This document shows, in pieces, positions 49,490-57,358 of a stretch of 64,000 bases of DNA. The stretch is from Cryobacterium tepidiphilum (GTDB lineage: Bacteria; Actinomycetota; Actinomycetes; Actinomycetales; Microbacteriaceae). The DNA lies in the NCBI RefSeq assembly GCF_003716325.1, contig NZ_RDSR01000001.1:62001-126000 (forward strand). The letters are read 5' to 3'. A program made the position numbers and the translations under genes. The notes beneath the pieces are model-generated. The model did not search any database. It saw only the letters and a program-made list of their open reading frames with translations, and was not told the DNA's origin. Numbering within the stretch: position 1 is the first letter of the stretch; every line of letters starts with the position of its first letter.

Positions 49490-50500
49490 ATGGCGGTACC
49501 GGCCCGGCGCGTGCACCGAAGGGTGACTTTGACAGAGATCGCGAGCGCCTGCGGGGTGGCTGCGTCGACGGTGTCGAGGGCGATGTCGAATCCCAACCGG
49601 GTGAGTCCCGAGATGTACGAGCGGATCGTGAGGAAGGCGCGAGAGCTCGGCTACGAATCCGCGGCGTTGCCCGCAGGACGGGCCCGAAGCTCCCGGGGGA
49701 CGATCGCCCTCGTTCTACCCAATCTCACCAACCCCTTCAACCTCGACCTGATCCGCGGCAGCCAGGTTCAAGCGCAGGCCGCGGGCTTCATGCAGCTCCT
49801 CGTAACCAGCGGCGAGTCAGAACAGGTGGAGGCCGATTGGCTGACTGAGCTGGCCGACACCGTCGACGGCGTAGTGGTGGCGTCGCCTCGTTCAGCGGAT
49901 GCCCTACTCCAGCAGGTACGCGAGCGTGTCCCTCTCGTCGTGCTGAATCGAGAAGTGCCGTGGCTCTCTGGTGTGCTGATCGATACGCCGGCCGGCCTCG
50001 CGCAGGCGCTCGACTACCTGGTCTCCCTCGGGCACGAACGGATCGCCTACGTGCGCGGGCCGGCCCGTTCCTGGACCGATCAAGCCCGGTACCGAGCCTT
50101 GAAGCAGGCGGCCGGGCGTCACGAGGTGGAGTTGATCGCGCTCGGGGCGTTTTTCCCAACACTCGCCGCGGGCGCTGCGGCCGCGGACGCCGTGGGGCTG
50201 GCGAAAGTCACCGCAGCCATCTTCTTCAACGACACCCTCGCGATCGGTGCGCTCGGGCGGTTCGAAAAACAAGGCATTCGGGTACCGGACGACCTGAGTG
50301 TCGTGGGATGCGACGACATCTTCGGCGCATCATTCACGAATCCTTCGCTCACCACCGTAACGGCGTCGGGCGAGCAAGCGGGGCGGGCGGTGACAGACAT
50401 GCTGCTGGGCACCTTCACCACCAAGGACCGCTCCCATCGGGTCGATCGGCTGCCGACACACCTTACTGTGCGGGGGTCGACCGGCCCGGTGCGCGCCTAG
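49490..50500 (+). CDS. LacI-family regulator, second of a pair
   Basis: A 336-residue LacI-type repressor with helix-turn-helix RVTLTEIASACGVAASTVSRAM (about residues 11-32), the same hinge, and an effector domain nearly colinear with the regulator at 39117. The ATG at 49490 follows GGGAGGAGGGG at good spacing; a GTG three bases upstream and an ATG at 49466 are less likely. It is divergent from the pxp operon and points the same way as its paralogue, so the two genes flank the operon as direct repeats. Confidence 0.88.
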   Translation: MAVPARRVHRRVTLTEIASACGVAASTVSRAMSNPNRVSPEMYERIVRKARELGYESAALPAGRARSSRGTIALVLPNLTNPFNLDLIRGSQVQAQAAGFMQLLVTSGESEQVEADWLTELADTVDGVVVASPRSADALLQQVRERVPLVVLNREVPWLSGVLIDTPAGLAQALDYLVSLGHERIAYVRGPARSWTDQARYRALKQAAGRHEVELIALGAFFPTLAAGAAAADAVGLAKVTAAIFFNDTLAIGALGRFEKQGIRVPDDLSVVGCDDIFGASFTNPSLTTVTASGEQAGRAVTDMLLGTFTTKDRSHRVDRLPTHLTVRGSTGPVRA

Positions 50501-50526
50501 CTCAACCTGCCTGGCGACCCCTTATT

Positions 50527-50585
50527 CGCGAGTGAGCACGAACTGCGGGAATGGGCGCTATTCCCGCAGAAACTGCTCACTCGCG
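50527..50585. terminator. Long two-part hairpin between convergent genes
   Basis: CGCGAGTGAGCA pairs with TGCTCACTCGCG, and inside it CTGCGGGAAT pairs with ATTCCCGCAG, with a 7-base loop and an internal loop CGAA/AAAC. The right arm includes the monooxygenase stop codon. It lies between the LacI gene and the convergent monooxygenase gene, a position for a bidirectional terminator. Confidence 0.6.
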
Positions 50586-51842
50586 TCGCCGATACGGGTG
50601 CAGCAGCTCCCCGTCGAGGCGCTCGGGTCGGAAGCCGCGGCCGACGACGCGCGCGGCGACCCGCCGAATGACCGGCAGCGCGAGCGCGACGGGGATGCGC
50701 TGCCACCAGGGCATCGGGTTCCGCAAGAATCCGCCCCCGCCGGGCTTGGCGATCACGGTGTGCAGCTGGATCTGGATCGGCTGCATGCGCCGCACGGGCG
50801 GCAGGCGCCGCTGCTGCACCGCGGCGAGGTGTTCGGGCGCAACGGATGCCGCGCGAAGCGGCGGGGCGAGGATTCGGGCGGCGGCCACGGCATCCTGAAT
50901 GGCGTAGTTCACGCCGACGCCGAACGCGGGCGACATCGCGTGGGCCGCGTCGCCGATGCAGAGCAACCCGGGCACCCACCAGGTGGGAAGCCGGTTGACC
51001 TGCACGCTGAGGAGCTTCACCTGGTCCCAGGAGTGCACCGCCCCGACCGCCGGCGCCAGGAAGGGCGCCGCGCGCACGATGCGGGCGCGGAAAGCGTCGA
51101 GGCCCTCCGCCTGGATCTGGGGATAGGCGCCCTTGGGGATGAGCATGCCCGACTGGTAGTAGTCACTGCGCGGAATCGTGATGACCATGGACTCCGCATT
51201 GAGGTAGCCGAGCGTGTCGGGCGGCGGGGAGCCGAGCTTCGGCAGCCGGAACCACAGCACGTCGATGCCGACCCCGTAGTCCACCGGCACGAGGCCGGCG
51301 GAGCGGCGAACATCGGAATCGCGGCCGTCAGCTGCCACGGTGAGGTCAGCGGTGATCTCGACGGCCTGGTGATGTGTGTGCGCGGTGACGCCGATCACCG
51401 GGCGCTGGCCGGCGGCATCCGCTGGGCCATACCTGACACTCGTGGCCTCGGTGCCCATGAGCAGGCGGAACGTGGGGTAGCGGGACGCCTCGTTGGCGAG
51501 CAGGTTGAGGAAGTCCCACTGGGGCATGAGGGCGATGCTGCGGTTGGGCCCGCGCAGGGAGCCGAAATCGATCGGGGTCAGGCGGTTGCCGTTGACGACG
51601 ACATCGAGCGTGTGGATGTGGCTCTGCGGGATGCCGTCGAACCGGTGCCGGAGACCCAGCTGGTCGATCAGGTCGATGGTCGACGGGTGGATGGTGTCGC
51701 CACGGAAGTCCCGGAAGAAATCGTCGTGCTTCTCGAGCACGATCACCTCGACACCGGCGCGCGCGAGCAGCAGGCCCAGCATGATGCCGGCCGGCCCGCC
51801 CCCGACGATGCAGCACTCGGTCTGGAACGACTGTTCGGGCAC
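50577..51842 (-). CDS. FAD-dependent monooxygenase
   Basis: A 421-residue group A flavoprotein hydroxylase. CCIVGGGPAGIMLGLLLARAG (about residues 10-30) binds ADP, VAADGRDSDVRRSAG (about 170-184) is the DG motif for NAD(P)H/FAD, and LLCIGDAAHAMSPAFGVGVNYAIQDA (about 293-318) is the GD motif. The substrate, perhaps an aromatic compound, is unknown. The GTG at 51842 was chosen by homology to the family start; the ribosome binding site is weak. It does not share an operon with the catabolic island. Confidence 0.85.
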   Translation of the reverse strand: MPEQSFQTECCIVGGGPAGIMLGLLLARAGVEVIVLEKHDDFFRDFRGDTIHPSTIDLIDQLGLRHRFDGIPQSHIHTLDVVVNGNRLTPIDFGSLRGPNRSIALMPQWDFLNLLANEASRYPTFRLLMGTEATSVRYGPADAAGQRPVIGVTAHTHHQAVEITADLTVAADGRDSDVRRSAGLVPVDYGVGIDVLWFRLPKLGSPPPDTLGYLNAESMVITIPRSDYYQSGMLIPKGAYPQIQAEGLDAFRARIVRAAPFLAPAVGAVHSWDQVKLLSVQVNRLPTWWVPGLLCIGDAAHAMSPAFGVGVNYAIQDAVAAARILAPPLRAASVAPEHLAAVQQRRLPPVRRMQPIQIQLHTVIAKPGGGGFLRNPMPWWQRIPVALALPVIRRVAARVVGRGFRPERLDGELLHPYRRRE

Positions 51843-51926
51843 AGCGCACCGCCTTCCGGTTCCCGCTATTCTGACGCTCGCCGCGGTGCTCGTCCAGCGC
51901 GAAAGCGGCCCCGTGGTGGCCCGCGA

Positions 51927-51932
51927 TAGGAT
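51927..51932 (+). promoter_or_regulatory. -10 box TAGGAT of a leaderless promoter (DUF3151-purA)
   Basis: TAGGAT precedes the GTG at 51938 by five bases. Confidence 0.5.
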
Positions 51933-51937
51933 CGAGT

Positions 51938-52420
51938 GTGACCGGCGACAACCTGTTGAACCAGCCCGAGACGCTCCTTCCGGCCGAAACCGAGGTGGCG
52001 GAGGCCCTGCAGGGGGTCTCGATAAGCGACCTTCCCGCTGTCGTGGCGGCGCATCCCACGTCGTCACTGGCTTGGGCCGCACTGGCGGATGCCGCGCACG
52101 ACGACGGTCGCACCCTCGACTCATACGCCTATGCGCGGGTCGGTTATCACCGGGGCCTTGACGCCCTGCGCAAAGCCGGCTGGCGCGGCCAGGGCCCGGT
52201 GCCGTGGCGGCACGAGCCGAACCGCGGAGTGCTGCGGGCGTTGTACGCCCTGCGCCGCGCGGCGGCCGAGATCGGGGAGACGGGGGAGGTGCAGCGCCTC
52301 ACCGAGTTCCTTGACGGCGCAGACCGCTCGGCCATCGCCCAGATCGAGGCGGAGCAGGCGGCGTCGCACGCCGCCGTTGCCCCGCCGACCGACACCTTCA
52401 TCATCCGAGGAGAGGACTGA
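51938..52420 (+). CDS. DUF3151 protein
   Basis: A 160-residue soluble protein of the actinobacterial DUF3151 family: [15 protein letters not shown] at the start, [14 protein letters not shown] (about residues 38-51), [29 protein letters not shown] (about 62-90), and ending FIIRGED. It has a helical, TPR-like composition. The function is unknown, but the gene often precedes purA in actinobacteria, as here, one base from the purA start. Confidence 0.82.
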   Translation: MTGDNLLNQPETLLPAETEVAEALQGVSISDLPAVVAAHPTSSLAWAALADAAHDDGRTLDSYAYARVGYHRGLDALRKAGWRGQGPVPWRHEPNRGVLRALYALRRAAAEIGETGEVQRLTEFLDGADRSAIAQIEAEQAASHAAVAPPTDTFIIRGED

Positions 52421-52421
52421 C

Positions 52422-53708
<1,287 letters not shown>

Positions 53709-53709
53709 C

Positions 53710-53769
53710 GCGGGAGTCCCGCATCCGTCAGCCGGGTGACGGGCAACGGATGCCGCACCCCGCGTTGCC
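53710..53769. terminator. Hairpins between convergent purA and phosphodiesterase genes
   Basis: GCGGG-AGT-CCCGC (53710-53722) follows the purA stop directly. GGCAACG (53742-53748) pairs with CGTTGCC (53763-53769), just before the convergent stop. Together they fit a bidirectional terminator region. Confidence 0.45.
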
Positions 53770-53772
53770 GGG

Positions 53773-54609
53773 TCAGGCCGGCTGCACCCCGGCCAGCGCA
53801 GCGATGCGCGCCACCTCGGCCTCATCGAGATCGAAGATCTCGCGGCCGTCGTCGTCGCCCGGGGCGGTGACGAACGCCGTTCGCACGCTGCCGCGCTCGG
53901 GAATCTCGACGAGCGCGAAGCCGGCACCCATGGTGGCCCGCTCGCGGCCGCGAGGTGCGAGGACATCCGTCGTGTTCGCGATGCCGGGCGCGACGATCAC
54001 CGGGATGCCGGCGGCAGCGGTGGCCAGGGCGTGGTGATAGTGGCCGGAGAGGATGGCCCGCACATCGCCGCCGGCGCAGACGCGAAGCAGCGCATCCGCG
54101 TTCTGCAGTTCGAGGGCCGCCAGCAGTGCGGTACCTGCCGGCACGGGCGGGTGGTGGGCGACGACGACCGTGCCGTTTTCGGCGGGCGCGGCCAGTTCGG
54201 CGGCCAGCCGGTCGAGCGTGCCGGGGTCGACGGCGCCGTACCCGGCGCCCGGCACCGAGGTGTCGAGGCTGATCAGTCGGAAACCGTGCACATCGAGCAC
54301 CCGGTTGCGCGCGCCGAGCACCGCCTCGAACGCCTCCCGGTTGTCGTGGTTGCCCATGGCGTAGACCACCAGGGCGCCACGATCGGCGGCCCACGGCTCG
54401 ATCACCTCGCGCAGCCGCCGGTACGACGCGGGGCTGCCGTCGTCAGAGAGGTCGCCTGAGGCGACGACGACGTCGACGTCGCGCATCCGTCCGGCGCTCT
54501 GCAGCACCCGCCGGGTCGCAGCCAGCGTGTCGACCAGCCCGTAGTGCAGGGTCTGGTCGCCGAAGAGGTGCGTGTCGGAGAGGTGCAGGATGCGCAGTGA
54601 GGAACTCAT
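53773..54609 (-). CDS. Metallophosphoesterase, cAMP phosphodiesterase (CpdA)-like
   Basis: A 278-residue calcineurin-like phosphoesterase. All five metal motifs are visible: LSDTHLF (about residues 10-16), ASGDLSDDG (about 50-58), MGNHDNREAF (about 85-94), AHHPP (about 150-154) and SGHYHHAL (about 188-195). The pattern is that of class III cyclic-nucleotide phosphodiesterases. It lies 25 bases downstream of the mannosyltransferase gene and may share its transcript. Confidence 0.85.
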   Translation of the reverse strand: MSSSLRILHLSDTHLFGDQTLHYGLVDTLAATRRVLQSAGRMRDVDVVVASGDLSDDGSPASYRRLREVIEPWAADRGALVVYAMGNHDNREAFEAVLGARNRVLDVHGFRLISLDTSVPGAGYGAVDPGTLDRLAAELAAPAENGTVVVAHHPPVPAGTALLAALELQNADALLRVCAGGDVRAILSGHYHHALATAAAGIPVIVAPGIANTTDVLAPRGRERATMGAGFALVEIPERGSVRTAFVTAPGDDDGREIFDLDEAEVARIAALAGVQPA

Positions 54610-54634
54610 GCGCCCACCATACGCACCGCCTCCG

Positions 54635-55384
54635 TCACCGCTCGGCAGGCACCAGCGGATGCTCCGGCTCGCGCGTGAAACCCCACCGCGTCACGCGCAC
54701 CAGGGCTTCGACCACGATACGGAGCGTCATCTTGCTCCGGCCGTGCTCGCGCTCGACGAACGTGATGGGTACCTCGGAGATCGCCGCGCCCGATCGTTCC
54801 AGCCGCCAGGCCAGCTCGATCTGGAACGCGTAGCCGTGCGCGGAGAGCGACCCGAGGTCGACGGCCTCGAGCGCCCGGCGGGGAAACGCCCGGTACCCGG
54901 AGGTGATGTCGTGCAAGCGGGAGCGCAGCAGGATCCGGGCGTACTGGGTGCCCGCCCGGGAGATCAGGCGGCGGTACCAGGGCCAGTTGACCACACGGCC
55001 GCCGGGCACCCACCGGGAGCCGATTGCGAGCGCCGCGCCGCCGTCGAGCGCGGCCAGGAGCGCCGGAAGCTGCTCGGGCTGGTGCGAACCGTCGGCGTCC
55101 ATCTCGACGACCCTGTCGTATCCGTTGTGCAGCGCCCAGCGGAACCCGGCGACGTACGCCGGCCCGAGCCCCTGCTTGCTGTCGCGGTGCAGCACCTGCA
55201 CCCGAGGAGTGGTGCGGCTGATCTCGTCGGCGAGGTCGCCGGTGCCGTCGGGGCTGTTGTCGTCGACGATGAGCACGTCGACGGCGGGCGTCACGGCCAG
55301 GAGCCGCGTCACGAGCGCGGGGAGGCTCTCGCGTTCGCAATACGTGGGGATGACGACCACGGCTCGGTCGGTACTGAAGGTCAC
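54635..55384 (-). CDS. Polyprenol monophosphomannose synthase
   Basis: A 249-residue GT2 glycosyltransferase that transfers mannose from GDP-mannose to polyprenyl phosphate, giving the lipid donor for cell-wall lipoglycans and protein O-mannosylation. It has VVIPTYCERESLPALV (about residues 9-24), the DDNSPDGTGDLA region (about 41-52), the DxD motif in EMDADGSHQPE (about 94-104), and late VPITFVEREHGRSKM. No C-terminal membrane domain is fused, so it is the catalytic part only. Confidence 0.85.
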   Translation of the reverse strand: MTFSTDRAVVVIPTYCERESLPALVTRLLAVTPAVDVLIVDDNSPDGTGDLADEISRTTPRVQVLHRDSKQGLGPAYVAGFRWALHNGYDRVVEMDADGSHQPEQLPALLAALDGGAALAIGSRWVPGGRVVNWPWYRRLISRAGTQYARILLRSRLHDITSGYRAFPRRALEAVDLGSLSAHGYAFQIELAWRLERSGAAISEVPITFVEREHGRSKMTLRIVVEALVRVTRWGFTREPEHPLVPAER

Positions 55385-55497
55385 CGCTGGTCTCCCGCAG
55401 GGTCATGCCGAAACCGGTCCGGCTGCTTCTGTTTCTCCTGCCAGACTACGCAGTTCTGATGGGTGCGCACCGCGAGCCGCTTCCTCCTGCTCCTTGC

Positions 55498-55503
55498 TAG
55501 GGT
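55498..55503 (+). promoter_or_regulatory. -10 box TAGGGT of a leaderless promoter (chorismate mutase)
   Basis: TAGGGT precedes the ATG at 55510 by six bases. Confidence 0.5.
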
Positions 55504-55509
55504 CGACGT

Positions 55510-55830
55510 ATGCCAGAGACCAGCCCCCTCGATCACGACGACGCGCAGAACGAGCTGGACGGCATCCGCCAGAGCATCGACAACATCGATGCCGCACTCA
55601 TCCATCTGCTCGCGGAGCGCTTCAAGTTCACCCAGAAGGTGGGCCGGTTGAAGGCCGCGAACGGGATGCCGGCGTCTGACCCGGAGCGCGAACGCGTGCA
55701 GATCGCCCGCCTGCGCGCGCTCGCCGAGGAGAGCCACCTCGACCCGGCGTTCGCCGAGAAGTTCCTGAACTTCATCGTCGCCGAGGTCATCCACCATCAC
55801 GTCAAGATCGCCAGCGGCGAGAGCGCCTGA
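55510..55830 (+). CDS. Chorismate mutase, AroQ type
   Basis: A 106-residue all-helical AroQ-type chorismate mutase that makes prephenate for Phe and Tyr. LDGIRQSIDNIDAALIHLLAERFKFTQKVGRLK (about residues 16-48) forms helix 1 with the catalytic arginine and lysine; DPERERVQIARLRALAEE gives helix 2, and LNFIVAEVIHHHVKI gives helix 3. No signal peptide is present, so it is the cytoplasmic form. Leaderless promoter. Confidence 0.9.
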   Translation: MPETSPLDHDDAQNELDGIRQSIDNIDAALIHLLAERFKFTQKVGRLKAANGMPASDPERERVQIARLRALAEESHLDPAFAEKFLNFIVAEVIHHHVKIASGESA

Positions 55831-55892
55831 CCCGCCGGCCCCCGCGCCCGCGACGTCCGCCTACGCCTCACACGGGCAGGATTCTCTCGCCG

Positions 55893-55944
55893 GTGCGGGC
55901 AAGATGTCGCCTCGCGCGTGTCCAGGCGGCAGAAATCACGCACC
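55893..55944. repeat. Structured repeat family B, degenerate copy 0
   Basis: It starts GTGCGGGC and ends GGCGGCAGAAATCACGCACC, matching the ends of the three copies at 57032-57352 with a divergent centre. It lies downstream of the nuclease-like gene; the others lie upstream, so the gene is bracketed. Confidence 0.55.
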
Positions 55945-55955
55945 CACGGAACGAG

Positions 55956-56924
55956 TCAAGGGTTCCAACCTTTAGCGAGGAGCGCACGACGAACTTTGCC
56001 CTCGACTTCGTTCCGTCTCGTTCCGAGGTGGCTCTTGTTGTAACGAATGACCCGCCAGTCCTCCTCCATGATCTCGTCGAGCCGATCGACGTCGCGCTGG
56101 AACTGCTTCTCATCGACTCGATGCACCTCACCGTCGTACTCGAGCAGGATCTTGTGCTCCCGGTACACCAGATCGCCCCAGGCCATGAAGGCGCCATACC
56201 GGTTTCGTAGTTCGAGATTGACTTCGGGCTCCGGCAGGTTGGCTCGAACGATGATGAGCCGAAGCATCGTTTCACGGGGCGAGTCGGTGCGCGGGCGCAC
56301 GAGCGCCAGCGCTTCACGCAGCAGCTTGGCGCCGGGTCGACCGCTGCATCGGGCGACAGCAGTGGCAAGGATCTGCATCGTAGCCGGGGGACTCTTGCGC
56401 CGAACCAGCGCGTCGCCCATGATGACCAGCTCGTCAAGCGTGAGGGTGGTGGATAACTGGCACCAAACGTCCACGGCGGATGCAACGGGCAGGGTCTCGA
56501 GGTACACCACGCGGGTAACAGTGGATGCGAAGTGTCCGCGGACGCCACTGCCAGTTCGGCGAAGGCTCCGGCTCATTGTGGAGACATCGAGCCATTCGAT
56601 GTCGCGAAACCGGCTCGGAAGGGGAAGCCCGTGAAGGAACGCCGCCGTGATGTGGCTGAAGAACTGCCCGTCCGGCATCCGTGTCGCATATTCGTGTGCA
56701 CGAACTCGATTGCGCGAGCGAGCGCGCGTCCAGGTCTCCTCCACGGTTTCATTCGCGGGGGCTTCGTCAAATGACTCCGACGCTTTCAGGGAACGCACGC
56801 CCCGGAAAGGCCTCCGGAGGTCGCTCCGCCGCAGGCGGCCGTCATTGACGCCCAGATTGCGGGCTTCCCGGGTGCTGAACGGGCCGGTTGTGAGGCTTAG
56901 TGGAAGGTCGGCGGGGCGTGTCAT
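55956..56924 (-). CDS. AbiEi-like N-terminus with a DUF559/Vsr-type nuclease domain
   Basis: A 322-residue protein. The first 50 residues (FSTREARNLGVNDGRLRRSDLRRPFRGV) resemble the winged-helix opening of AbiEi-family antitoxins. The C-terminal 110 residues (SPRETMLRLIIVRANLPEPEVN, then MAWGDLVYREHKILLEYDGEVH) resemble DUF559/Vsr-type PD-(D/E)XK nucleases, with acidic residues of the core in GDLVY and LLEYDGE. Such genes are common accessory genes in actinobacteria with unproven roles (defence or orphan repair). There is no partner toxin beside it. Two DnaA boxes lie 37 and 67 bases upstream, and family B repeats flank it. Confidence 0.7.
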   Translation of the reverse strand: MTRPADLPLSLTTGPFSTREARNLGVNDGRLRRSDLRRPFRGVRSLKASESFDEAPANETVEETWTRARSRNRVRAHEYATRMPDGQFFSHITAAFLHGLPLPSRFRDIEWLDVSTMSRSLRRTGSGVRGHFASTVTRVVYLETLPVASAVDVWCQLSTTLTLDELVIMGDALVRRKSPPATMQILATAVARCSGRPGAKLLREALALVRPRTDSPRETMLRLIIVRANLPEPEVNLELRNRYGAFMAWGDLVYREHKILLEYDGEVHRVDEKQFQRDVDRLDEIMEEDWRVIRYNKSHLGTRRNEVEGKVRRALLAKGWNP

Positions 56925-56960
56925 CGGACGATCGTCGCATTCCTCGACGCGCCAAACTCG

Positions 56961-56999
56961 TTATCCACAATCAGCCAGGTCAGCCTCGCATTATCCACA
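56961..56999 (+). promoter_or_regulatory. Two perfect DnaA boxes
   Basis: TTATCCACA occurs at 56961-56969 and 56991-56999, in the same orientation and 30 bp apart (about three helical turns). Both match the strict DnaA consensus. Two boxes suggest DnaA binding or titration in the promoter region of the nuclease-like gene, not an origin. Confidence 0.55.
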
Positions 57000-57031
57000 G
57001 CCTCGCGCCCGCGATGTCCGCCTCTACGCGG

Positions 57032-57093
57032 GTGCGGGCGAAGTGCCGCCGGGAGGCGAGACGCGCGGCAGAAAGCCCGCACCGGCGGAGGGG
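57032..57093. repeat. Structured repeat family B, copy 1
   Basis: A 62-bp element. The outer arms GTGCGGGC and GCCCGCAC and the inner arms TGCCGC and GCGGCA give a hairpin, with internal loop GAAG/GAAA. It is repeated at 57217 and 57291. Confidence 0.75.
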
Positions 57094-57216
57094 CGCGGGG
57101 CGCCGGTGTGGGCCAACCGCCGCCTTGCGGGCGAAGAGGCGGCTGAAACTTCGCACTCGTGATGGGGCCCCGGAAGAAGAGGGCAGGAGGAGTGGGAGGG
57201 CGCCGGGCAGCCGCGG

Positions 57217-57278
57217 GTGCGGGCGAAGTGCCGCCGGGAGGCGACACGCGCGGCAGAAAGCCCGCACCGGCGGAGGGG
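57217..57278. repeat. Structured repeat family B, copy 2
   Basis: Nearly identical to copy 1 (offset 185 bp); the inverted arms are unchanged. Confidence 0.75.
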
Positions 57279-57290
57279 CCTCGGGGCCCG

Positions 57291-57352
57291 GTGCGAGCGA
57301 AGTGCCGCCGGGAGGCGAGACGCGCGGCAGAAAGCGCGCACCGGCGATGGGG
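57291..57352. repeat. Structured repeat family B, copy 3
   Basis: The outer arms are GTGCGAGC and GCGCGCAC, with one mismatched pair; the inner arms are intact. It ends six bases before the purL stop on the minus strand, so it may shape the purL mRNA 3' end. Confidence 0.75.
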
Positions 57353-57358
57353 AACGGA

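Larger units (their letters stand above)
56925..57358. other. Gene-free region with DnaA boxes and repeats
   Basis: 434 bases between the nuclease-like gene start and the purL stop. It holds two TTATCCACA boxes (56961, 56991) and three copies of repeat family B. Open frames through it in several registers are due to the repeats and are not coding. Confidence 0.7.

Noticed and set aside
56961-56999. Reading the two DnaA boxes as a replication origin
   Set aside because: There is no dnaA, dnaN or rpmH, no AT-rich unwinding element and too few boxes; a regulatory or titration role is more likely.
57001-57358. The repeat region as a CRISPR array
   Set aside because: Spacing between the repeats is irregular (123 and 12 bases), the repeats are 62 bp with internal hairpins, and there are no cas genes.
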